A stretch of DNA of 5,658 bases, taken from assembly GCA_003519645.1 (NCBI GenBank), contig DOWI01000291.1, positions 1 through 5,658 of the forward strand, written 5' to 3'. Below, one piece after another: positions 1 through 5,589 of the stretch (its first letter is position 1; every line of letters begins with the position of its first letter). The position numbers were made by a program, and so were the translations under genes. The stretch is from Oscillospiraceae bacterium. Lineage in GTDB: Bacteria; Bacillota_A; Clostridia; Oscillospirales; Acutalibacteraceae. The notes beneath the pieces were generated by a model. It was not told the DNA's origin and did no database searches. It saw only the letters and a program-made list of their open reading frames with translations.

Positions 1-44
1 AACTTCATTTTACAATCGGCGCTTTTTTTGTGATCAAGAAAAAA

Positions 45-67
45 TATTGAAAATTTAATTTTCAATA
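45..67. repeat. Perfect AT-rich inverted repeat upstream of the operon promoter
   Basis: Two 10-bp arms, TATTGAAAAT and ATTTTCAATA, are exact reverse complements around a TTA centre. The element ends 75 bp before the -35 box, too far for simple occlusion of the promoter. It could be a distal operator or activator site, or belong to a gene left of the window. No U-tract follows it on the plus strand, so it is not a terminator in that direction. It matches no operator consensus I can name. AT-rich DNA yields such palindromes by chance more often than balanced DNA does. Confidence 0.5.
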
Positions 68-97
68 GTAATCAAATTGATATGTAACTATATGCAA

Positions 98-135
98 AAT
101 ACACATTAATACACATTATTTAAGTTTTTTACACA
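98..135. repeat. Helically phased TACACA repeats upstream of the -35 box
   Basis: The decamer ATACACATTA occurs twice in perfect tandem (99-108 and 109-118), and the 10-bp periodicity holds from 98 to 118. A third TACACA lies at 130-135, so copies start at 100, 110 and 130, all on one face of the helix. The last copy ends 7 bp before the -35 hexamer, where an activator or a cooperative regulator could bind. Which protein would bind is unknown; the DeoR regulator at 4643-5425 is one candidate. Confidence 0.4.
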
Positions 136-142
136 AAACATC

Positions 143-170
143 TTGACATTATGAAAAAAATATCTATAAT
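143..170 (+). promoter_or_regulatory. Consensus sigma-A promoter of the ABC transporter operon
   Basis: A perfect -35 hexamer TTGACA (143-148) and a perfect -10 hexamer TATAAT (165-170) are separated by 16 bp. The DNA upstream is AT-rich, as for an UP-like element. Transcription would start near 177-178, leaving about 260 nt of untranslated leader before the binding-protein gene at 439. With so strong a core promoter, substrate control would have to come from a repressor, from catabolite control or from the leader. No comparable promoter is visible closer to the gene: a second TTGACA at 354-359 has no good -10 partner. Confidence 0.8.
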
Positions 171-177
171 ATAGTTG

Positions 178-438
178 TAACGCAAATGCAGTTTTGTAAA
201 ATAAGCGATAAGCAACAATCTAACTATTACATAGCGAAACAATCTCAAAATATCTTGTGCGAAGCGATGAAAATTGCTGCACTGGCATTTGGCCAGTGTT
301 TTGCACAACGCTGAAATCGGTCCGAGTGTCCTTGTCCTTTCGCTTTTAAACTATTGACAGGGGGGAATGATAGAAGCGCCTAATTTGAAGCTTGAAAGGA
401 CAGAGGCGTTTTGATTCAATTTTGAGGGAGGAAAAAAT
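178..438 (+). ncRNA. Long 5' leader, candidate structured cis-regulatory RNA
   Basis: This gene-free stretch lies between the predicted transcription start and the first gene. A three-way junction can form at 255-308: outer helix 255-260/303-308, a 5-bp arm 264-268/273-277 capped by a GAAA tetraloop, and a 7-bp arm 280-286/292-298. Further down, 333-341 pairs perfectly with 394-402, enclosing a second helix 342-348/371-377. A competing helix 374-380/405-411 runs into a short U-tract. The ribosome binding site GGGAGG (426-431) lies 15 nt after the last helix. The early leader (178-254) shows only a repeated AACAATCT (214-221, 238-245). I recognise no T-box or known riboswitch consensus. The role, attenuation or mRNA stability, is inferred. 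Confidence 0.4.
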
Positions 439-1761
439 ATGAATTTCCATACTTGTGCCAAAAAGAGCTTCGCAGCGCTATTAGTCGCGTCACTCGTCTT
501 TGGTATCTCCGCCTGCCAAGGTGGAGGAGGAACTTCTTCTGAAGCTTCAGAAGGTGCCGCGTCTCAGGCTGCATCTGGCGGCAAGGCCGTAACGCTGGAG
601 TTTCAGCAATGGTGGGAGGAAGAATTACCGAGCGGTTCTCTCCGCAAAATATGCGACCAGTTTACAAAAGACACGAACATCAACATCAAATTGCTGAGCA
701 ATCCCTATGCAGATACAAAAACACAGATTGCGGCGGGCGCCGCGGCCGGAACAATGGCGGACGTAGTGGGTCTCGACGGCTCCTGGGTATATGACTTTGC
801 AAAGCAAGGTTCCATTGCCAATCTGTCGGACTTGATGAAACAGGACAACTATGACACGGCTCAGCTTGCGTCACAGATTCAGGTGGATGGAAAAGCTTAC
901 ATGATTCCGGTCGTTAATTTCGCATACCCCATGTATGTGAATCTTGACCTTCTGAAATCGGCCGGCATCTCTGAACTGCCGAAGACGTGGGCTGAATTCA
1001 AAGACGACTGCGTAGCCGTAAAAAAGAAAAATCCACAGGCGTCCGGCTGGATTATTCAACTTTCCGATAACTCGCCGAGCGGTATCCAAAACTGCCTGAT
1101 GAGTTGGCTCTGGGCATCCGGCGGCAACATGCTGAACAACGGCAAACCAAGTCTTACAAACAATGAGAAAATGACGAAGACCGTCGATTTTGTCAAATCC
1201 CTGTTTGACGCAGGTGTCGTTGCATCCGGGGCGACTTCCATGACGGAAGCGGACATGACTGAAAACTTCATCAACGGCCGCGTGGCCTTCATGACGGATT
1301 CCCTCGCCCACCTGGTGACCATTAAAAAGGAAAATCCAAAGCTAAACTTTACCACCATGGGCGTGCCAAAAATGGAAGGTTACACCGGAAAAAGTGGGAT
1401 GGACGTTGCAAATTGGGGCATCGGCGTCTCTGCAAATCCGGAGCATCCAAGAGAGGCCATGAAATTCATTGAATACCTGATGAGCCCAGAAGTCAACGCG
1501 CAGTTAGCCGTCCTGGCCAACGCTTTCCCGGGCAGTGCCAAAGCTGAGCCCGATTATTCCAAGGCCGACAAACTGTTTAGCCAGACCTATGACATCTACA
1601 AAGCGGGCTACGGCATCAACGAGTTCACGGGAATCCCGACTTCAGAAGATTTGATGAGGTCCTACAGCAAACAGTTCCAGCTCTACCTGAAAGGCGAAAT
1701 TAAATCCGCCGATGAAATGCTTGCAAACGTCCAGAACGAATGGGAAAAAGCATTTCAATAA
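439..1761 (+). CDS. Sugar ABC transporter solute-binding lipoprotein (SBP_bac_1 / UgpB-like)
   Basis: The extracytoplasmic receptor of a carbohydrate ABC importer captures the substrate and delivers it to the two permeases encoded next. The 440-residue product is normal length for the MalE/UgpB-type (COG1653-like) family. A short basic N-terminus and hydrophobic stretch (about residues 11-25) end in the lipobox I-S-A-C with Cys26, so it should be cleaved and lipid-anchored to the outer membrane face. A low-complexity Gly/Ser/Ala/Glu linker (about 27-49) follows, as in many Gram-positive lipoproteins, then the mature domain with family-typical stretches such as ADVVGLDGSW and GRVAFMTDSL. The ATG at 439 is supported by GGGAGG at 426-431, 7 nt upstream. 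It is the first gene of the operon behind the promoter at 143-170. Substrate specificity cannot be inferred; the family includes many mono- and oligosaccharide binders. Confidence 0.93.
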   Translation: MNFHTCAKKSFAALLVASLVFGISACQGGGGTSSEASEGAASQAASGGKAVTLEFQQWWEEELPSGSLRKICDQFTKDTNINIKLLSNPYADTKTQIAAGAAAGTMADVVGLDGSWVYDFAKQGSIANLSDLMKQDNYDTAQLASQIQVDGKAYMIPVVNFAYPMYVNLDLLKSAGISELPKTWAEFKDDCVAVKKKNPQASGWIIQLSDNSPSGIQNCLMSWLWASGGNMLNNGKPSLTNNEKMTKTVDFVKSLFDAGVVASGATSMTEADMTENFINGRVAFMTDSLAHLVTIKKENPKLNFTTMGVPKMEGYTGKSGMDVANWGIGVSANPEHPREAMKFIEYLMSPEVNAQLAVLANAFPGSAKAEPDYSKADKLFSQTYDIYKAGYGINEFTGIPTSEDLMRSYSKQFQLYLKGEIKSADEMLANVQNEWEKAFQ

Positions 1762-1792
1762 AACCTAGCCAAACCGTTAAAGCCAAAACAAA

Positions 1793-1818
1793 GGGGCGGT
1801 GCGAAAACGCACTGCCCC
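1793..1818 (+). other. GC-rich intercistronic RNA hairpin after the binding-protein gene
   Basis: GGGGCGGTGCG (1793-1803) pairs with CGCACTGCCCC (1808-1818) around an AAAA loop: 11 base pairs, one of them a G-U wobble. It starts 31 nt after the binding-protein stop codon. No U-tract follows, so it is not a standard intrinsic terminator. Similar hairpins in binding-protein operons are known to protect the upstream message from 3' exonucleases, giving more binding protein than permease; that role here is inferred. It also argues that 1762-1844 is intergenic rather than the start of the permease gene. Confidence 0.7.
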
Positions 1819-1844
1819 GTTCCAAGAAAGTGAGGGCGATTCAG

Positions 1845-2771
1845 GTGCCAGAAGAAAACGCATCCTCTATTCGCCATGAAAATAATAGATGGCAAAGGTT
1901 GAAAAAAAAGTGTGAGCCCTATTTCTACATTTTGCCGACGTCGCTCCTTATGGTTCTGCTGCTGATTCTCCCAATCGTTATGGTAATCTGCTATTCCTTT
2001 TTCAATAACGTGATCATTGAAAAATCCCCTTCCTTCGTCGGCTTTTCCAATTATCTTTCGATTTTAACAGACAGTGAATTTGCGAACGCCATCTGGAATA
2101 CCCTGCATTTTGTATGTATCAGTGTGGTGGCGCACTTAATCCTCGGCATGCTGTTTGCCATGCTGCTGAATTCTTCGTACCTGAAACGGTCGACAAAAAC
2201 AGTGTTCCGTGTGATATATGTTCTGCCCTGGGTGTTCACCGCCTCGGTCATCGCCATTCTTTGGAAGCTGATGTTTGACCCGAACGGCGTAATCAACTAC
2301 CTGATACAGGCTGTTGCCGGCCCGGGAATCGGCCATATCGAGTGGCTCAGCTCCACCAGCCTGGCGCTCCATGCCGTCACTTTTATCAATATCTGGGCAG
2401 GGTATCCGTTTTATATGATCAGCATCCTTGCGGGGCTGCAGGGAATTTCCTACGACCTGTATGAAGCGTCGGCTCTCGACGGCGCAAATATGCCGCAGAC
2501 ATTTTTCCGAATCACGGTTCCGCAGCTCAAGCCGATTCTGATCAGCCTCGTCATGCTCGACTTCGTCTGGACCATCCAGCAATTCGCGCTGATCTGGATG
2601 ACTACGGCCGGCGGGCCGATCAACGCGACGAATACGCTGAGCACTTATATTTACAAACAGGCTTTTAGCAAATATCAGTATTCCATGGCCTCGGCAAGTT
2701 CGGTGATCGTCTTGATTGTCTGCACGCTTATCGCGATCTTTTATGTCCGGCATCAGAAAGCGAGTGAATAA
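1845..2771 (+). CDS. Sugar ABC transporter permease, MalF/UgpA type
   Basis: One of the two membrane subunits forming the translocation channel. From GTG 1845 the product is 308 residues, normal for the family. About six hydrophobic segments are visible (roughly 26-51, 84-109, 119-143, 174-199, 229-250, 282-301). The EAA loop that docks on the ATPase spans about residues 207-226 (E-A-S-A-L-D-G-A, then I-T-V-P). The GGP-x-N-A-T motif near 256-262 and the following YIYKQAF stretch are characteristic of this subunit type. GTG 1845 is preceded by GAGGG at 1832-1836, 8 nt away. The same frame is open back to ATG 1740, which would give 343 residues, but that start has no ribosome binding site, overlaps the upstream gene and would translate through the hairpin at 1793-1818. 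The function is secure, the start moderately so. Confidence 0.88.
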   Translation: MPEENASSIRHENNRWQRLKKKCEPYFYILPTSLLMVLLLILPIVMVICYSFFNNVIIEKSPSFVGFSNYLSILTDSEFANAIWNTLHFVCISVVAHLILGMLFAMLLNSSYLKRSTKTVFRVIYVLPWVFTASVIAILWKLMFDPNGVINYLIQAVAGPGIGHIEWLSSTSLALHAVTFINIWAGYPFYMISILAGLQGISYDLYEASALDGANMPQTFFRITVPQLKPILISLVMLDFVWTIQQFALIWMTTAGGPINATNTLSTYIYKQAFSKYQYSMASASSVIVLIVCTLIAIFYVRHQKASE

Positions 2772-2773
2772 AT

Positions 2774-3610
2774 TTGGTCGGAAAGAAAAAGGGCTATGTC
2801 AAAATTATTATCATCGCCTTGCTGATTCTCGGTGCGCTTTTCGCCGGATTCCCGGTTTTCTGGATGATTCTTTCCTCATTCAAGCCCAATGCCGAAATAT
2901 TTGCATGGCCGCCGACATGGTTCCCACGCGTATTTACTATTGATGCCTACCGCGAGATTCTGCATGACCCTGGAAAACTCCGGTTCTTCGCCAACAGTTA
3001 TTTCGTTTCTCTTGTTGTCGTTGCACTGACGCTTGTGCTGAGCATCTTGACGGCCTACAGTTTCAGCCGGTTCAACTTCAAGGGCAAAAGCACCATCAAC
3101 GCCGTCATTATCAGCGTGCAGGCCGTACCTCCCATTACGTTGCTGATTCCCTATCTGAGTCTGATGGTTGTCTTTAGGCTCTACAACACATACTGGGCGC
3201 TGATTTTAACCTATCTGCTCTTTACACTTCCTTATGCCATCCTGATGATGACGGGGTATTTCAACACGATGCCGCGCGCACTCGATGAAGCGGTAATGAT
3301 TGACGGAGGGTCCCGTTTCCGGGCACTTTGGACGGTTCTGGTCCCCACCGCTTTGCCCGGAATCGTCGCCGTTGCAATGTATACGTTTATGCAGGCGTGG
3401 AATGAATATCTTTTTGCCCTGACCCTGACGAAAACCAATGACATGCGTACCGTCCCGATTGGTATTAACATGCTGATGGGGCAGCATTCCTACGAGTGGA
3501 GCGAGATGATGGCGATGAGCGTTCTCGGCTCACTGCCCGTGCTTTTCCTTTTCCTGTTTTTCCAGCGCTATTTCATTGCAGGGATGACGGCCGGCTCCGT
3601 CAAAAGCTGA
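2774..3610 (+). CDS. Sugar ABC transporter permease, MalG/UgpE type
   Basis: The second membrane subunit, partner of the preceding permease. The 278-residue product has the usual layout: a basic N-terminus, a first membrane segment near residues 10-34, SFKPNAEIF just after it, four or five more hydrophobic segments, the EAA loop at about 172-191 (E-A-V-M-I-D-G-G, ending V-L-V-P), WNEYLFAL at 209-216, and the family-typical C-terminus QRYFIAGMTAGSVK. The start is TTG 2774, two bases after the upstream stop. In this frame TGA at 2765-2767 lies just upstream, leaving no ATG or GTG alternative. Only a weak purine-rich stretch (about 2755-2764) could serve as ribosome binding site, so translational coupling to the first permease is likely. 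No ATPase gene follows. Confidence 0.92.
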   Translation: MVGKKKGYVKIIIIALLILGALFAGFPVFWMILSSFKPNAEIFAWPPTWFPRVFTIDAYREILHDPGKLRFFANSYFVSLVVVALTLVLSILTAYSFSRFNFKGKSTINAVIISVQAVPPITLLIPYLSLMVVFRLYNTYWALILTYLLFTLPYAILMMTGYFNTMPRALDEAVMIDGGSRFRALWTVLVPTALPGIVAVAMYTFMQAWNEYLFALTLTKTNDMRTVPIGINMLMGQHSYEWSEMMAMSVLGSLPVLFLFLFFQRYFIAGMTAGSVKS

Positions 3611-3656
3611 ATCCACGGAGCAGAATCTACACAAAATTATATTGGAGGTTTTTCAG

Positions 3657-4523
3657 ATGTTAATGAACATGAAAAGCATTTTGGCAGTGGCCAACAAGCA
3701 CGGTTTTGCCGTGCCGGCGTTTAACATCAGCGATTATTCTATGCTGAACGGCGTCTTTGATGCGTGCGAGGAAAAGGATGCTCCGGTTATCATCGCGATT
3801 CATCCCGACGAGCTGAGCTTCATCGGCGTCGAAATGGTCCGGGCAATCATCGAAAAGGCCCACAAGGCCACCGTGCCTGTTTGCATCCACCTGGACCATG
3901 GAGCGACGTTCCGGCAGGTCGTCCTGGCGATTCAAAGCGGATTTACTTCCGTCATGATTGACGGCTCCGCGCTGCCGTTCGAGCAGAATGTCGCCCTCTG
4001 CAGAAAGGTGGTCGAGACGGCCCACGCGGTGGACGTCTCCGTCGAAGGCGAACTCGGCACCATCGGTTCCACCGACCCCAAGGCGGCCGCTGCCCATCGG
4101 ATTATCTATACCGATCCCCAGGCAGCCGTAAAATTTGTGGAAGAGACCGACGTGGATGCCCTCGCCATCGCCATTGGGACGTCCCACGGCCTCTATCCAA
4201 AGGGCATGAAGCCGAAATTGAGGCTTGACCTGCTCCGCGAAATCAAATCGAAAATTTCCGTTCCGCTCGTTCTGCATGGCGGTTCCAACAACCCGGATGA
4301 GGAAATCGGGCAGTCGGTCGTCTTCGGCATCAATAAAATCAATATTTCCAGCGATATCAAGGCAGCATATTTCACGGAAATGCGCGAGGTGCTCAAAGAT
4401 ACCGGTCTTCGGGAGCCGAACGTGATTCAACCGCCCTGCATCGCTGCCATGAAGAAAACGGTCTACCAGAAGCTCGAACTGTTTCAGACGGTCGGCAAAG
4501 CGCCGTTGTACCGAGACGCCTGA
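3657..4523 (+). CDS. Class II (zinc) ketose-bisphosphate aldolase
   Basis: A cytoplasmic metal-dependent aldolase that reversibly cleaves a phosphorylated ketose (fructose-, tagatose- or related (bis)phosphate) into dihydroxyacetone phosphate and an aldehyde. The 288-residue product is close to the GatY/KbaY-sized members. Active-site landmarks are present: catalytic Asp80 and metal ligand His81 in HLDHG, the VEGELGTIG segment (129-137), His177 in GTSHG, His207 in LHGGS, and the phosphate-binding INISSD segment (228-233). The ATG at 3657 has GGAGG at 3644-3648, 8 nt upstream. An in-frame TTG at 3642 overlaps that site and is less likely. It lies 46 nt after the permease gene and is probably cotranscribed, tying import to breakdown. 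No sugar kinase gene is in the window. The HPDEL segment (49-53) suggests a subfamily distinct from glycolytic fructose-bisphosphate aldolase; that and the substrate are inference. Confidence 0.9.
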   Translation: MLMNMKSILAVANKHGFAVPAFNISDYSMLNGVFDACEEKDAPVIIAIHPDELSFIGVEMVRAIIEKAHKATVPVCIHLDHGATFRQVVLAIQSGFTSVMIDGSALPFEQNVALCRKVVETAHAVDVSVEGELGTIGSTDPKAAAAHRIIYTDPQAAVKFVEETDVDALAIAIGTSHGLYPKGMKPKLRLDLLREIKSKISVPLVLHGGSNNPDEEIGQSVVFGINKINISSDIKAAYFTEMREVLKDTGLREPNVIQPPCIAAMKKTVYQKLELFQTVGKAPLYRDA

Positions 4524-4575
4524 TTTTTAGCACGGCTGCTCGGGCGACGTTTTGCGGTTCCAAGCAGGAAAATCC

Positions 4576-4609
4576 GGGCCGTTTAGGGAGACATTCGCCG
4601 AAACAGCCC
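4576..4609 (-). terminator. Possible terminator of the deoR-family gene
   Basis: Read on the minus strand, GGGCTGTTT and AAACGGCCC form a 9-bp stem with one G-U pair. It begins 33 nt after the repressor stop codon and is followed by GGATTTTCC. The 16-nt loop is long and the T-run only four bases, so termination would be weak. On the plus strand the same arms carry a C-A mismatch and no T-run follows, so it is not a convincing terminator for the ABC operon. Confidence 0.3.
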
Positions 4610-4642
4610 AAAGTGTCCCAGCCAGTCGACGCCGGAAAAGAA

Positions 4643-5425
4643 TCAGGGAATCAGCTTTACGTTACAGTCGTGGGATACCAGCCGGCATAGAAATTCCGGA
4701 TTGACATTGTTGTTTGTCACAATGGTATGAAAAGCGGACGCATCCGCGATTTTGATGACGCCCGGGCGCGGTATTTTGGAATAATCGGCCAGAAGCACTG
4801 TTTCTTTGCAGGAGCTGACAATATACTTCTTAATTTCCACATCATCAATTTCGGTATCTGTCACAAAAAAATCTTCCCCAATCCCATGACAGGAGAGGAA
4901 TGCTTTATTTGGCTCAAAGAGCCTCAGGCTGTTCATTGCGATGAAGCGGTTGACGGAGCACGTTTCATAGCTGAGCATTCCGCCCAAAGAAATCACTTTC
5001 CAATTCTGATTGTGCAGCATGGAGAACCTCGTCAGAAGAAGGACGGAATTTGTCACGAAGGTCAGCTTGTAATACTTAGGGATATAGTCGATCAAATGCT
5101 CTACGGTTGTGCTGTTGTCAAGGTAAATGGTGTCGTATTCTTCCACAAGGGAGGCGGCATGGCGGCAAAGCGCCTGCTTTTCCTGCTGATAGGCGTTCCG
5201 GCGATTGTTTAGTGGTGTAAAAAATCCAAATGCGGCCTTGTGTTCCATTGAGATAGCTCCGCCATGCGTTTTGATCAACAAACCTTTATCGGAGAGAAAG
5301 TTCAGGTCGCGCCGGACCGTTTCCCGGGATGTATGAAGAAGTTCAGTCAGCTCAACGGTCGAGACCTTTCCCTTGCTTTCAATCAGTTCCAGTATTTTTT
5401 GATGTCTCTGCGACGGACTGCTCAT
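4643..5425 (-). CDS. DeoR-family transcriptional repressor of sugar metabolism
   Basis: A cytoplasmic DNA-binding regulator of 260 residues, standard for the family. The N-terminal winged helix-turn-helix (about residues 6-57) carries the DeoR signature: VSTVELTELL, then SRETVRRDL, then a G-L-L-I-K-T-HGGA wing. The C-terminal sugar-phosphate sensing domain (about 75-245) shows LDNSTT (102-107), FVTNS (123-127), SLGGML (146-151) and the late LADYSK (212-217). DeoR proteins usually release DNA on binding a phosphorylated sugar. ATG 5425 has GAAAGGA (5434-5440 on the plus strand) 8 nt upstream. A longer open frame back to 5551 would start inside the promoter and is rejected. It is convergent with the ABC-aldolase operon and divergent from a second aldolase; control of either is inferred from position. 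Confidence 0.92.
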   Translation of the reverse strand: MSSPSQRHQKILELIESKGKVSTVELTELLHTSRETVRRDLNFLSDKGLLIKTHGGAISMEHKAAFGFFTPLNNRRNAYQQEKQALCRHAASLVEEYDTIYLDNSTTVEHLIDYIPKYYKLTFVTNSVLLLTRFSMLHNQNWKVISLGGMLSYETCSVNRFIAMNSLRLFEPNKAFLSCHGIGEDFFVTDTEIDDVEIKKYIVSSCKETVLLADYSKIPRPGVIKIADASAFHTIVTNNNVNPEFLCRLVSHDCNVKLIP

Positions 5426-5443
5426 GTTTTTATTCCTTTCAAC

Positions 5444-5466
5444 GGCTGGCTGTTCAACCGCCAGCC
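5444..5466 (-). promoter_or_regulatory. 23-bp palindrome in the repressor leader
   Basis: GGCTGGC (5444-5450) and GCCAGCC (5460-5466) are exact reverse complements. GTT and AAC continue the symmetry inward, giving 11-bp half-sites with one mismatch around a single centre base. It lies between the predicted transcription start and the ribosome binding site, three bases from the latter. It could be an autoregulatory operator acting as a roadblock, or an mRNA hairpin (7-bp stem, 9-nt loop) that tunes translation. The sequence does not distinguish these. Confidence 0.45.
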
Positions 5467-5478
5467 CGCGGCCTTGGA

Positions 5479-5493
5479 TGCTGCGAAGCAGCA
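5479..5493 (-). repeat. Short perfect hairpin in the repressor leader
   Basis: TGCTGC and GCAGCA are perfect 6-bp arms around GAA (plus strand). In the minus-strand transcript they form a stem with a UUC loop closed by C-G. It is followed 12 bases later by the 23-bp palindrome, so most of the short leader is inverted repeat. No T-run follows, so it is not a terminator. Confidence 0.4.
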
Positions 5494-5521
5494 AATTCAA
5501 TCTGCCATACTGATATGAAAA

Positions 5522-5551
5522 ATTATAGCACAGATAAAAAAGTGAGTGCAA
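5522..5551 (-). promoter_or_regulatory. Promoter of the deoR-family gene
   Basis: On the minus strand, TTGCAC (plus coordinates 5546-5551) and a perfect TATAAT (5522-5527) are separated by 18 bp. Transcription would start near 5515, giving a leader of about 90 nt. The promoter sits in the 164-bp gap shared with the divergent aldolase gene at 5590, so one operator here could control both directions. I see no equally good plus-strand promoter for that aldolase in the gap. Confidence 0.65.
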
Positions 5552-5589
5552 GCCATTTCCACAGATTTGGCGAAGGAGTCGATTATTTA

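Noticed and set aside
18..29. GGCGC followed by a seven-T run, like the tail of an upstream terminator
   Set aside because: The other stem arm is not in the window and no gene precedes it, so it cannot be supported.
312..325. Possible catabolite-response (cre-like) site TGAAATCGGTCCGA
   Set aside because: The left half fits the CcpA consensus, but two right-half positions fail and it lies about 135 nt downstream of the predicted start. A second look-alike at 176-190 also lacks the correct spacing.
354..384. Second TTGACA suggesting a promoter nearer the binding-protein gene
   Set aside because: The best -10 candidate (CCTAAT, 379-384) matches only four positions at a 19-bp spacing. The consensus promoter at 143-170 is far better.
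3660..4430. Long minus-strand open frame opposite the aldolase gene
   Set aside because: It is a shadow of the strongly supported plus-strand aldolase. It has no ribosome binding site context and its translation has no recognisable domain.
4488..4528. Hairpin at the end of the aldolase gene with TTTTT at 4524-4528 as an operon terminator
   Set aside because: The arms are only about 4 bp each, lie inside the coding sequence, and the T-run is well separated from the stem.
4727..5212. Plus-strand 161-codon open frame opposite the repressor gene
   Set aside because: It lies wholly within the confidently identified DeoR-family gene on the other strand and shows no recognisable protein features.
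5426..5551. N-terminal extension of the repressor to a TTG at 5551
   Set aside because: It would begin inside the -35 box, cross two inverted repeats and add 42 residues absent from typical DeoR proteins. ATG 5425 has a well-placed ribosome binding site.
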